30,374 nt of DNA from positions 1 to 30,374 of the IMG/VR virus record IMGVR_UViG_3300044951_000816; one strand, given 5' to 3'. Positions 1-5,306 of the stretch are shown piece by piece (within the stretch, counting starts at the first letter, position 1; each line of letters begins with the position of its first letter). The notes under the pieces are model-generated. The model saw only the letters and a program-made list of their open reading frames with translations, was not told the origin of the DNA and did no database searches. The stretch is from a virus. A program made the position numbers and the translations under genes.

Positions 1-114
1 TCGGTTTTGGTCTCTTGAAAACCAATAATATCGAACTCCTGTTTTTGTTATTTTTGAATAAATGTTAAAAATTTTTCCGTTTCCAAATTTGATTTGTGTT
101 CCTGTTGTGATCAT
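1..114 (-). CDS. Small hypothetical protein, 5' part only (runs off the left edge)
   Basis: An ATG at 114 opens a frame that stays open for 38 codons to the window edge. It starts MITTGTQIKFGNGKIF and continues with a Tyr/Arg-rich stretch ending YYWFSRDQNR. The ATG follows an A-rich leader (aaaactaaaaac), as for many genes here, and a good promoter lies just upstream (145-174), which together support a real gene. No family is recognised. The alternation of short polar and hydrophobic residues suggests a small beta-rich protein, but that is only an impression. Confidence 0.55.
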   Translation of the reverse strand, partial: MITTGTQIKFGNGKIFNIYSKITKTGVRYYWFSRDQNR

Positions 115-144
115 GTTTTTAGTTTTAATTGGTTAATTGTTTAG

Positions 145-174
145 CAAAAATAAAACTTTATTTTAATATAGCAA
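145..174 (-). promoter_or_regulatory. Bacteroidota-type promoter facing left
   Basis: On the minus strand a TTG (172-174) is followed after exactly 19 bases by TATTTTTG (145-152). This fits the Bacteroidota vegetative consensus of a -33 TTG and a -7 TAnnTTTG. The start would be near 138, about 24 bases before the ATG at 114. The bases around the TTG (ATAGTTGCTAT) form a short inverted repeat. The same block recurs at the 5089-5118 promoter. Confidence 0.7.
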
Positions 175-203
175 CTATAAAAACAAATTATTTTTATTTT
201 TTT

Positions 204-743
204 TTAATTTTTATTTGTTTCGAATTCGGATCTTTTTAATTTATCCTTGTAAATACTAATGATTTCTTTTAATATTTCCCTTGAAAATTTAACTTCTAAA
301 TGCGCCTTTCCTTGTAAATCAATTAAGCGATCAACCCCAATACGTTTTTGGATCCCGATTTGGTAGTTTAATAAATTACCGTGTAAATGTTGATTACAAT
401 AAACGCACTGACCGTGTACGTTGTCCTCGTTGAACGTTACCGCTTTGTGTCCTCCGCTCGAAAAATAATGACCGGCGTCAAACTTTTGCCCCAACTGCGA
501 ACCGCAGGAAATACAACCTTTGTTGCGGTCCCTATTTCGAATAAATGAATTAAAATAAATTTGCGCTAGTTTTGTTAATTCCTGGACGGTTTGTAATTTT
601 TCCTTTATTTCGGTTTTTCTTTTTTTCCACTCTTTTAATTTTGTTGCCTCAATCCATACTTTTACGCATTCGGATTCAAAACAATATTTTTGATTAAATT
701 TTATAGGCTCAAAACCCGCCTTGCAATTTTTACATTTTTTCAT
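204..743 (-). CDS. ninG: NinG/Rap-like recombination endonuclease
   Basis: The 179-residue protein resembles the lambda NinG (Rap) family, a structure-specific nuclease that resolves recombination intermediates made by phage annealing systems. The N-terminus carries a zinc-binding cluster C4-x2-C7 ... C21-x4-C26. It is followed by a Lys/Glu-rich helix (about 30-60) and then an HNH-like treble-clef region with C77/C80, H92 (DAGHYFSSG), H110, C113/C116, H119 and H121. The length fits NinG (about 200 residues). It is the last gene before a leftward promoter and overlaps the preceding 48-residue gene by 14 bases. Its partner system, ERF plus YqaJ exonuclease, is encoded at the other end of the window. 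The family call rests on the Cys/His pattern and the GHYFS-type motif. Confidence 0.85.
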   Translation of the reverse strand: MKKCKNCKAGFEPIKFNQKYCFESECVKVWIEATKLKEWKKRKTEIKEKLQTVQELTKLAQIYFNSFIRNRDRNKGCISCGSQLGQKFDAGHYFSSGGHKAVTFNEDNVHGQCVYCNQHLHGNLLNYQIGIQKRIGVDRLIDLQGKAHLEVKFSREILKEIISIYKDKLKRSEFETNKN

Positions 744-876
744 TTGTTATTTTTTCTACTTGTTCGTTTTCCCATTGTTTTTTGAATTTTAACCACGCTG
801 CTAATTTTCTTTGCCCTTTGTGTTTTTCTCTTTTTGCACGGTTTTTTTGTTTTTTTTCTTCGTTCGTTATTTCCAT
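730..876 (-). CDS. Small very basic hypothetical protein (48 aa)
   Basis: ATG at 876, TAA at 730-732, starting MEITNEEKKQKNRAKREK and ending KITNEKM. The ATG lies one base after the stop of the upstream gene at 878, and the end overlaps the ninG start, so the frame fills the gap exactly in a tightly coupled operon. The protein is dominated by Lys, Arg, Glu and Gln and is probably one long charged helix that could bind nucleic acid. No family is recognised. Confidence 0.6.
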   Translation of the reverse strand: MEITNEEKKQKNRAKREKHKGQRKLAAWLKFKKQWENEQVEKITNEKM

Positions 877-877
877 C

Positions 878-1162
878 TTAAAAATTATTTGCTTCGATTT
901 GGTTTTCTAGATCCTTTATTTTAAATTTTAAATCCATGTTTAAACGCTCCAAACGATACGCGCTTTGTGCGTGTTCCCTGGCTTGTTTTTCTAAAATTAA
1001 AAAAGTAGTTAAAACCTCACTTAATTCGTTTTCAGTTTCGCACATCGAATTAATAATATCCTTGCGTGAAAAGTGATTTTTTTCTATATCCTCGCGACTT
1101 GCTTTTAACTTCAGTAACGTTTTATGTAAAATCGTCCTGGCTTTTAATATTTGTATTTCCAT
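878..1162 (-). CDS. Hypothetical coiled-coil protein (94 aa)
   Basis: The protein is predicted to be nearly all helical, with heptad-like spacing (LKARTILHKTLLKLKASRED and a C-terminal LERLNMDLKFKIKDLENQI), so a coiled-coil dimer is likely. It contains one Cys (in MCETENELSEV). It lies between the ATPase gene (ending at 1173) and the 48-residue gene (starting at 876), each junction being within a few bases, so it is translated with the replication genes. No domain is recognised. A role as an accessory factor of replication or recombination is inferred only from position. Confidence 0.65.
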   Translation of the reverse strand: MEIQILKARTILHKTLLKLKASREDIEKNHFSRKDIINSMCETENELSEVLTTFLILEKQAREHAQSAYRLERLNMDLKFKIKDLENQIEANNF

Positions 1163-1172
1163 TTTTTTGTTT

Positions 1173-2105
1173 TTATTGGTTTATATTATTGTTTAATTCG
1201 TCCCAAATATCAAGTTTTTTTTGCACTTTAAATAAACTACTTTGTTTTGGCCTGTAATTTTTCAAAGGATCCACGCTGTCGACTGTAAATCCAACGCCAA
1301 AATTATAATTACAAAGTACCGGTATATTTAGTTCGGTATGTTTTCCTCCCGTGTCCGTATCTTTGATTTTTTCAACTCCGACTAACGTTAAAAATTTCAT
1401 CGTTGGGTGCTTTATTAGTCTATGAATAACAAACATATCATCGCAACGGTTTAGAAACGCTTTTCCGCCCTCTACGTGATCCTTTAAAGGTGGTTTTAAA
1501 TGTCCTTTCCATTCGTGATTTTCAGGATATAAATTTCCGCTCCTACCGCTCTCGCTTGTCGGGTGCGTATTTATGTAAATTGTTTTTCCTGTATCGTTTA
1601 CAAATTGTCTCGCCATGTTTAAAAACCTGTAATTGCCTTCGTAATTCATTTCGCGATCAAGTCCCGTAAATGGATCTATTAAGCAACCGTCTGCGTCTGA
1701 ATTCCTGAATATTTCTAATAATTCCGTAGGCTTGTAAAGTTTTGAATTATCGATAAATGTAAATGATTGTTCTAAAAAGGTCGAATAACTAATTATTTCC
1801 TTTTCGCTTAATTCTTTGAACGGACGACCTGAATACATTTGTACCATGTCCCGTAAAATTTGCCCGTGTTGATTTTCTCCACTCCAAAGAATAAATTTTA
1901 AATTATTAGTCAAACTCAACGTTAAAAAATACCACGTGATCCAATACGATTTTCCGACGTTATCATGTCCTAAAATAATATTCAATTGTTTAGGTTTAAA
2001 TCGTAAATGATTATCCAACGGGCAACCAATTTCGAGGCCTTGTTTTATTTTTCCGTGTTTATAATCCAATAAATAATTAATCCCGGACCCGCTTTTAATT
2101 AACAT
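1173..2105 (-). CDS. RecA/DnaB-type ATPase, probable replicative helicase or loader
   Basis: The 310-residue protein has a P-loop GHDNVGKS (G46-S53), an acidic Walker [11 protein letters not shown] (D144) and a following beta-strand [10 protein letters not shown] that resembles the motif-3/sensor strand of the RecA-like core. The arrangement matches RepA/DnaB-type hexameric ATPases (AAA_25-like). No primase domain is present; the length fits a helicase core alone. The gene overlaps the initiator-like gene upstream by 11 bases, reproducing the initiator-plus-helicase pairs of lambdoid and Bacteroidota phages. The likely role is DNA unwinding, or helicase delivery, at the origin found inside the preceding gene. 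A RadA-like recombination ATPase is the main alternative. Confidence 0.8.
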   Translation of the reverse strand: MLIKSGSGINYLLDYKHGKIKQGLEIGCPLDNHLRFKPKQLNIILGHDNVGKSYWITWYFLTLSLTNNLKFILWSGENQHGQILRDMVQMYSGRPFKELSEKEIISYSTFLEQSFTFIDNSKLYKPTELLEIFRNSDADGCLIDPFTGLDREMNYEGNYRFLNMARQFVNDTGKTIYINTHPTSESGRSGNLYPENHEWKGHLKPPLKDHVEGGKAFLNRCDDMFVIHRLIKHPTMKFLTLVGVEKIKDTDTGGKHTELNIPVLCNYNFGVGFTVDSVDPLKNYRPKQSSLFKVQKKLDIWDELNNNINQ

Positions 2106-2757
2106 TTTTTTGGCTTTTTAAAGTTTCTTCGTTTTTAGCTATTTGCGCCATAACATTTTTATAAAACCTGTCGTCGCTAGTTTCAATTTCGTTTTTTTGT
2201 ACGTCCCGCTTCAACCAATTTTTGGCGGTTAAATATAAACTACTGTAATTTTTATTTGACTTGAAATTTTCGATGTTGTCTAAAACGTTGTCGATTTGAA
2301 TAACTGAATAATCCACTCTTAATTTATCGAACTCCTGGACCGTTAATTTTAAATGATTAAATTTTCTATATATATGTAATACATTATCATTATCATTATC
2401 ATTATCATTATCATTATCAGTTATTTTTGTTATCGCTTGTAATCGTTTGTTATGTTTTGTTATAACAGGAATAACATCGTTATCGTTTGTTATGTTTTGC
2501 CAACGATTCGCCATGCCTATTTTTCCCGCTTTGCTTCGTCGTTCCTTAGTTTCATTGAATTTATCTAAATCCCTTTTTAAGTGCTGTTTAATAGGCGTAA
2601 ATGCGATATTAATAATAACGTCATCGCTTATTGGATCCTCGTCGTTTACATATCTAAAAATATGTTTAATTAATTTTCCCGCTAGCTCATCAGTTAATTG
2701 AGTAAATAATTCCTTTTGATCTGCGTAAAGAATAAATCCTTTTTTGTTTTCCGCCAT
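2095..2757 (-). CDS. DUF6291-like replication initiator with internal iterons
   Basis: The 220-residue protein begins [18 protein letters not shown], followed by a helical region with a conserved-looking [17 protein letters not shown] segment (about 72-88). This is the pattern of DUF6291 proteins, found as predicted replication or DNA-binding proteins in Bacteroidota phages. The centre is a low-complexity linker with six Asp-Asn repeats (near residues 115-126). The C-terminal part is helical with an [11 protein letters not shown] motif, as seen at the C-terminus of phage initiators. Overlap with a helicase-type ATPase gene supports an initiator role like lambda O. The linker DNA carries direct repeats that look like an origin. 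Family assignment is from memory of the N-terminal motif. Confidence 0.7.
   Translation of the reverse strand: MAENKKGFILYADQKELFTQLTDELAGKLIKHIFRYVNDEDPISDDVIINIAFTPIKQHLKRDLDKFNETKERRSKAGKIGMANRWQNITNDNDVIPVITKHNKRLQAITKITDNDNDNDNDNDNVLHIYRKFNHLKLTVQEFDKLRVDYSVIQIDNVLDNIENFKSNKNYSSLYLTAKNWLKRDVQKNEIETSDDRFYKNVMAQIAKNEETLKSQKNVN
2383..2418. repeat. Six perfect tandem copies of a hexanucleotide (attatc / gataat)
   Basis: Thirty-six bases are six exact copies of attatc (gataat on the coding strand), encoding Asp-Asn six times in the linker of the initiator. A change in copy number would keep the reading frame. The array lies directly beside the 18-bp repeats and the AT-rich stretch ttttctatatatatg, so it could be part of a DNA-unwinding element. 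Confidence 0.9.
2442..2499. repeat. Iteron-like 18-bp direct repeats inside the initiator gene (candidate origin)
   Basis: The 18-mer atcgtttgttatgttttg occurs perfectly at 2442-2459 and 2482-2499, 40 bp apart start to start. Since 40 is not a multiple of three, the two copies encode different residues (TKHNKR against QNITND). The DNA itself, not the protein, therefore appears conserved. A short inverted repeat, gttat-N7-ataac, lies between them (2459-2475), and a partial third copy (tatcgcttgt) follows at 2431. With the GATAAT array and the AT-rich tract at 2360-2382 this resembles a lambda-type origin within an initiator gene. Confidence 0.65.
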
Positions 2758-2775
2758 TTTATAAAATTTTTAAGT

Positions 2776-2831
2776 AAAAAAAAACCCTCTTTAAATCTGC
2801 GGGGTCTCACGTCCGCTTCATTAAAAAGGGT
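2776..2831 (-). terminator. Intrinsic terminator with nested hairpin upstream of the initiator gene
   Basis: On the minus strand, acccttttta (right arm near 2831) pairs with the left arm at 2784-2794 to give an 11-bp stem with one G-U pair. It is followed directly by a run of eight or nine T (2783-2776). Inside is a second hairpin, GCGG/CCGC (2813-2816 with 2799-2802), around a 10-base loop. The terminator ends the small-gene operon or attenuates the initiator, whose ATG (2757) is only 19 bases downstream. Confidence 0.8.
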
Positions 2832-2866
2832 AATAATTTTAGTGTTCTTAATTTGTGAGACCGAAC
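2776..2866 (-). ncRNA. Candidate structured leader or small RNA, about 90 nt
   Basis: A -7 element TATATTTG (2873-2880) would start an RNA near 2866. That RNA begins with GGUCUCAC (2862-2855), which is perfectly complementary to GUGAGACC (2810-2803). The latter forms eight of the ten loop bases of the inner hairpin of the terminator. The two can pair as a pseudoknot without opening the outer stem. No convincing -33 element is seen, so the transcript could also be the tail of the upstream operon mRNA. Confidence 0.4.
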
Positions 2867-2872
2867 ATTTTA

Positions 2873-2880
2873 CAAATATA
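2873..2880 (-). promoter_or_regulatory. Possible -7 element TATATTTG (weak promoter)
   Basis: TATATTTG on the minus strand is an exact match to the Bacteroidota -7 consensus TAnnTTTG and lies immediately after the stop codon of the gene ending at 2884. At the expected distance upstream there is no TTG, so the site is half a promoter at best. Confidence 0.3.
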
Positions 2881-2883
2881 TTA

Positions 2884-3117
2884 TTATTTTTTAGTTTTAT
2901 TCATTTTTGAAAAATAAATTTTTTGCTTAATTCCATTAATATTTTTTTCTTTGAAATTTCCACGGTCCTGGTAACTCATCTTATAAACAAAACTTGCGTC
3001 CCCGTATTCGCCTCGTCCAATTTCAACGCCTTTTGTTGCGCTATCATGTATTTTATTAAGTAAAGGTTTTAACCCTATTAAATCGCGTATTTGTATTTCG
3101 ATTAAAATTGTTTTCAT
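2884..3117 (-). CDS. Hypothetical protein (77 aa)
   Basis: The protein starts MKTILIEIQIRDLIGLKPLL and ends with a Lys-rich tail (YFSKMNKTKK). The ATG overlaps the stop of the 59-residue gene before it (ATGA), so the two are translationally coupled. The middle (GVEIGRGEYGDASFVYKMSYQ) looks like beta strands. It is the last gene of the small-gene run and is followed by the structured terminator. No family is recognised. Confidence 0.65.
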   Translation of the reverse strand: MKTILIEIQIRDLIGLKPLLNKIHDSATKGVEIGRGEYGDASFVYKMSYQDRGNFKEKNINGIKQKIYFSKMNKTKK

Positions 3118-3293
3118 TTTTCAGGTGGTAAAATTTTAAACTCCATTATTTCGCCGTTCGTTTTTTCGTTTTTGCTTATCATTTTAACCAAAATATTTTC
3201 CGTGTTTACTTCTATTATTTCGCCAAATTTACGGCCGTTTTTCTTTACTGTTTTATTGTCAAAATTGAAAATAAAATTATTTGCTTTTTTCAT
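3114..3293 (-). CDS. Small hypothetical protein, SH3-like (59 aa)
   Basis: ATG at 3293 to TGA at 3114-3116. The sequence begins MKKANNFIFNFDNKTVKKNG and contains GRKFGEIIEVNTENILVKMI, a strand-turn-strand pattern reminiscent of small SH3/KOW-like barrels. Both ends overlap their neighbours by ATGA (start with the stop of the 48-residue gene, stop with the ATG at 3117). This makes the frame very likely to be translated in spite of its size. Confidence 0.65.
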   Translation of the reverse strand: MKKANNFIFNFDNKTVKKNGRKFGEIIEVNTENILVKMISKNEKTNGEIMEFKILPPEK

Positions 3294-3436
3294 ATTGTCT
3301 CAACTTTTAAAATTAAAGGCCTGTATAAATCCATTTTTATAATTGCGTGGTCGCGGTCGTACGCTTCAAGGATCCGAATTCCGATACGCTTTTTTCCGCC
3401 CTCAAAGTAATTAAAGGTTATTTTAAATCGTTTCAT
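3290..3436 (-). CDS. Small hypothetical protein (48 aa)
   Basis: ATG at 3436 to TGA at 3290-3292. It begins MKRFKITFNYFEGGKKRIGI and ends MDLYRPLILKVETI. It overlaps the end of the upstream gene by 14 bases and the next ATG by ATGA. The pattern RILEAYDRDHAIIK is typical of small beta-alpha-beta phage proteins in Bacteroidota in which a Tyr-rich strand leads into a helix (my impression). The function is unknown. Confidence 0.6.
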   Translation of the reverse strand: MKRFKITFNYFEGGKKRIGIRILEAYDRDHAIIKMDLYRPLILKVETI

Positions 3437-3698
3437 TTTCCGTGTTTTTAAAGGTTTTATTATAATACATTTCGCCCGTAAACCAATATTCGTAATTTTC
3501 TGCGTCTTTGCTTTTTTTTAATTTAGCTCCGTGCGCTTCAATTATTTGCTTTTTTTCAATTTCTTTTGCTTGCTGTAATATATCACTTGTTATTTTATCA
3601 AAAAAAATTGTACCGTTGCTATCTTTATTCCAACTTAATTTTTCGCTGCAAAGTTGATTAAATAACCACTCGACCGCCGTTTGTTTTTTATCGCTCAT
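3423..3698 (-). CDS. Hypothetical protein of the VEWLFNQL family (91 aa)
   Basis: From ATG 3698 the protein reads MSDKKQTAVEWLFNQL, followed by a helix with AKEIEKKQIIEAHGAKLK and a C-terminal GEMYYNKTF. This arrangement (TAVEWL, then QAKxxEKxQI, then YYNxTF) is one I know as a very common short protein of Bacteroidota phages and prophages with no assigned function. The ATG overlaps the stop of the preceding gene, which makes it a better start than the TTG two codons earlier at 3704. The family memory is good; the function is unknown. Confidence 0.75.
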   Translation of the reverse strand: MSDKKQTAVEWLFNQLCSEKLSWNKDSNGTIFFDKITSDILQQAKEIEKKQIIEAHGAKLKKSKDAENYEYWFTGEMYYNKTFKNTENETI

Positions 3699-3879
3699 TT
3701 TCAAAAGTTTTATTTTGGTTAAAATCCTGTTCGCTTAGGTAGTCAAGGTATAATTGTAAATTGAAATTTCCGCCCTTGTCTTCATGTACTGATTGATTAC
3801 GCCACCATCTAACGCAATTCATAACATTTGGGCGTATTGGCGTAAATTCGTTTTCCTGTATTTTAATTTCTTTTTTCAT
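3688..3879 (-). CDS. Hypothetical protein (63 aa)
   Basis: Starts at ATG 3879 (MKKEIKIQENEFTPIRPN), 11 bases after the previous stop and behind an AACTAAAAAA leader like that of neighbouring genes. An in-frame ATG at 3900 would add seven residues but lies inside the upstream gene. The protein contains NCVRWWRNQSVHEDKGG and ends DFNQNKTFENER. The WWRN segment is striking but I do not recognise a family. The end overlaps the next gene by 11 bases. Confidence 0.65.
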   Translation of the reverse strand: MKKEIKIQENEFTPIRPNVMNCVRWWRNQSVHEDKGGNFNLQLYLDYLSEQDFNQNKTFENER

Positions 3880-3889
3880 TTTTTTAGTT

Positions 3890-4207
3890 TTAATAATCAT
3901 TATAATTAAATTGATCCCTACTATCTAACCACTCATCGATTCCGTAACTTTGTAAATCCTGGAAAATTTTATTTTCAATTACTTTCTTAACTTCTAATAA
4001 TTCGCTATCATTTGGAATATAAACGCTTTTAACTCCGTTAATCCATTGTTCACAATCGTAGGAGCTAACGTGTATCGTTGCCTCGTTTAAATCAGCGTTA
4101 TAGCTGTTAAATTCCCAATTAAAAAACAAACAAAATTCTACATCGTTTTCTAGATCATGATAACAAAGATTATTCGGATCCATAAATTCTAAATTTTCAA
4201 TTTTCAT
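3890..4207 (-). CDS. Acidic hypothetical protein (105 aa)
   Basis: The start is placed at ATG 4207 (MKIENLEFMDPNNLCYHD), because this ATG overlaps the TGA of the preceding 56-residue gene. A longer frame from ATG 4252 adds 15 residues but would run inside that gene. The protein is rich in Asp, Glu, Asn, Tyr and Trp. It has a beta-type N-terminal half (DVEFCLFFNWEFNSYNADL) and a helical C-terminal half (LLEVKKVIENKIFQDLQSYG). The strong acidity would suit a DNA-mimic or inhibitor, but this is speculation. Confidence 0.65.
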   Translation of the reverse strand: MKIENLEFMDPNNLCYHDLENDVEFCLFFNWEFNSYNADLNEATIHVSSYDCEQWINGVKSVYIPNDSELLEVKKVIENKIFQDLQSYGIDEWLDSRDQFNYNDY

Positions 4208-4374
4208 TTTGCTAAATTTAAACGTGTTAATAATTCCTCGATAACTATCCATTTTACAACCGCCCTTTGAGTATCTTCGTCTGAAAACCCAAACGCTTCG
4301 CTGTTTTCTTTGTAGTTTTCTTTTAATTCCTGTTCGTAGGTTAAAATAATTTCAATCATTTGTTCTTTTTTCAT
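4204..4374 (-). CDS. Small acidic helical hypothetical protein (56 aa)
   Basis: ATG at 4374 to TGA at 4204-4206. It begins MKKEQMIEIILTYEQELKEN and ends IEELLTRLNLAK, with FGFSDEDTQRAVVKW in the middle. The start follows the shared 17-bp leader (4380-4396) by five bases, and the stop overlaps the next ATG. Both features argue that it is a true gene. It is probably a three-helix protein. The function is unknown. Confidence 0.7.
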   Translation of the reverse strand: MKKEQMIEIILTYEQELKENYKENSEAFGFSDEDTQRAVVKWIVIEELLTRLNLAK

Positions 4375-4379
4375 TTTTC

Positions 4380-4396
4380 TAGTTTTTAAAGGTTAA
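4380..4396 (-). promoter_or_regulatory. Repeated 17-bp gene leader, copy 1
   Basis: On the minus strand TTAACCTTTAAAAACTA lies just upstream of the ATG at 4374. The identical 17 bases precede three other small genes (4597-4613, 4823-4839, 5044-5060). They overlap or directly follow the preceding stop codon and end a few bases before the next ATG, so they most likely act as a translation-initiation leader. Confidence 0.7.
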
Positions 4397-4590
4397 TAAA
4401 CTTCTTTTGCTACGTCGATTAATTCTAAATAATCGTAATCCTGGTATTGGCTTGCAATTGATTTGCATAATTCAACTAACTCGGCAAACGCTCGCGCTTC
4501 TGCGTTAGATAAATCGCCTTGTGGCGGATTATTGTCGCAATCAATTAAATCTTGTAAAGTGTTTTGAAATCTACAATAGGACATGTTCAT
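4393..4590 (-). CDS. Hypothetical protein of the MSYCRFQNT family (65 aa)
   Basis: The sequence MNMSYCRFQNTLQDLIDC, with a later LSNAEARAFAELVELC, matches a small protein family I know from many Bacteroidota phages and plasmids (M-x-Y-x-RF-x-NT-x-x-DL-x-D-C, then an EARA...L-x-x-LC helix). No function has been assigned to it. Either ATG 4590 or the second ATG at 4584 could be the start; the latter gives the family-typical MSYCRF. It stands in the run of small genes that share the 17-bp leader. Confidence 0.8.
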   Translation of the reverse strand: MNMSYCRFQNTLQDLIDCDNNPPQGDLSNAEARAFAELVELCKSIASQYQDYDYLELIDVAKEVY

Positions 4591-4596
4591 AATTTT

Positions 4597-4613
4597 TAGT
4601 TTTTAAAGGTTAA
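4597..4613 (-). promoter_or_regulatory. Repeated 17-bp gene leader, copy 2
   Basis: TTAACCTTTAAAAACTA on the minus strand, ending seven bases before the ATG at 4590 and beginning just after the stop of the previous gene (4617-4619). It is identical to the three other copies in this operon. Confidence 0.7.
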
Positions 4614-4616
4614 ATA

Positions 4617-4817
4617 TTAATATTTAGGATTTGTAAAAGATACACTTGATATAATTTTAATAGCTTGTAAAAAATCATTTTCATTAACTAAAATTTTATA
4701 ACCTCCTCTAATATCTTTTGTAATATACTTAATATTAGAATTTTCTAATTTTGTTCTTACAACATCATTGTAAAAACTTCTGTATTTTGTAATTTGTAAT
4801 GTTGTTACTTGTTTCAT
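4617..4817 (-). CDS. Hypothetical protein (66 aa)
   Basis: The sequence starts MKQVTTLQITKYRSFYND and has GYKILVNENDFLQAIKII near the end. The pattern of a helix, a strand with ITKDIRGGYKILV and a final helix is loosely like small DUF2007-type proteins, but I would not assign it. The start follows a copy of the shared leader (4823-4839) by five bases. Confidence 0.65.
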   Translation of the reverse strand: MKQVTTLQITKYRSFYNDVVRTKLENSNIKYITKDIRGGYKILVNENDFLQAIKIISSVSFTNPKY

Positions 4818-4822
4818 TTTTC

Positions 4823-4839
4823 TAGTTTTTAAAGGTTAA
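4823..4839 (-). promoter_or_regulatory. Repeated 17-bp gene leader, copy 3
   Basis: TTAACCTTTAAAAACTA on the minus strand, followed by GAAAA and the ATG at 4817. The similarity to copy 1 continues beyond the 17 bases (both are followed by GAAAAATG). Confidence 0.7.
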
Positions 4840-4843
4840 ATAA

Positions 4844-5038
4844 TTAATTGTTTTTTATTATTACAAATTCTTTCATTTTGGCTTTGTATTCTGTTAAATA
4901 CAATTTATACATTAAGTTAACAAATGTTCCTGTATGTAAAACTTCTTCATTAAGCCACAACCTATTGTTTTTTTGAATTAATTTGTTGCCTTGATTAAAG
5001 AAATTTAATAAAGTTTGTTGTTTGTTAGTTAGTTTCAT
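4844..5038 (-). CDS. Hypothetical protein (64 aa), first gene of the early operon
   Basis: The sequence begins MKLTNKQQTLLNFFNQGNK and continues with WLNEEVLHTGTFVNLMYKL. The first 20 residues resemble the first helix of a winged-helix domain, so a small DNA-binding protein is possible, but the evidence is weak. It is the first gene after the promoter at 5089-5118 and starts five bases after a copy of the shared leader. Confidence 0.6.
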   Translation of the reverse strand: MKLTNKQQTLLNFFNQGNKLIQKNNRLWLNEEVLHTGTFVNLMYKLYLTEYKAKMKEFVIIKNN

Positions 5039-5043
5039 TTTGT

Positions 5044-5060
5044 TAGTTTTTAAAGGTTAA
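5044..5060 (-). promoter_or_regulatory. Repeated 17-bp gene leader, copy 4
   Basis: TTAACCTTTAAAAACTA on the minus strand, upstream of the ATG at 5038. This is the promoter-proximal copy, so the leader here is not tied to a preceding stop codon. That favours a role in translation initiation rather than termination. Confidence 0.7.
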
Positions 5061-5088
5061 ATAATAATTGTTTCGTTTTGTTATGAGG

Positions 5089-5118
5089 TAAAATTAATAC
5101 TTAAATTCAATATAACAA
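5089..5118 (-). promoter_or_regulatory. Bacteroidota-type promoter of the small-gene operon
   Basis: On the minus strand TTG (5116-5118), a spacer of exactly 19 bases, and TAATTTTA (5089-5096; consensus TAnnTTTG with the last base A). The start would be near 5082. The block TTTTTATAGTTGYTATATT around the -33 element is shared with the promoter at 145-174, including the spacer length and 14 of 19 spacer bases. Between this promoter and the lysin gene, the 268-base gap (5039-5306) otherwise holds only the late terminator and AT-rich DNA. Confidence 0.7.
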
Positions 5119-5244
5119 CTATAAAAAAAAACTTTTTTTAATCTTTTTTTAAAAACCCTTGATTTTACAGCGTTTCATGAACTAAAAAAAAGTGTAATTT
5201 ATATTCATTCTAAATAAGAAACGTTATTTTAAACTATTTTAGAC

Positions 5245-5276
5245 AAAAAAAACCCGCGTTAACCAATAACCGCGGG
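5245..5276 (-). terminator. Strong intrinsic terminator of the lysis/late operon
   Basis: On the minus strand CCCGCG (5276-5271) pairs with CGCGGG (5258-5253). The stem is extended by TTA/TAA after a one-base bulge and is followed directly by eight T (5252-5245). It lies 31 bases beyond the stop codon of the lysin gene, so it ends the late transcript before the early promoter. Confidence 0.9.
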
Positions 5277-5306
5277 CTTTAAACTAGAAACTTTTGTAAA
5301 AATACG

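Noticed and set aside
2383-2418. The hexanucleotide array as a CRISPR or as a phase-variation switch
   Set aside because: Units are 6 bp with no spacers, so it is not a CRISPR. Copy changes keep the frame, so it is not an on/off switch.
2776-2831. The hairpin before the initiator as a plus-strand terminator
   Set aside because: After the stem the plus strand has only a mixed taataatttt, while the minus strand has a run of eight to nine T.
3890-4252. Longer start at 4252 for the acidic 105-residue protein
   Set aside because: The added 15 codons lie inside the well-supported 56-residue gene, whereas ATG 4207 forms the ATGA junction typical of this operon.
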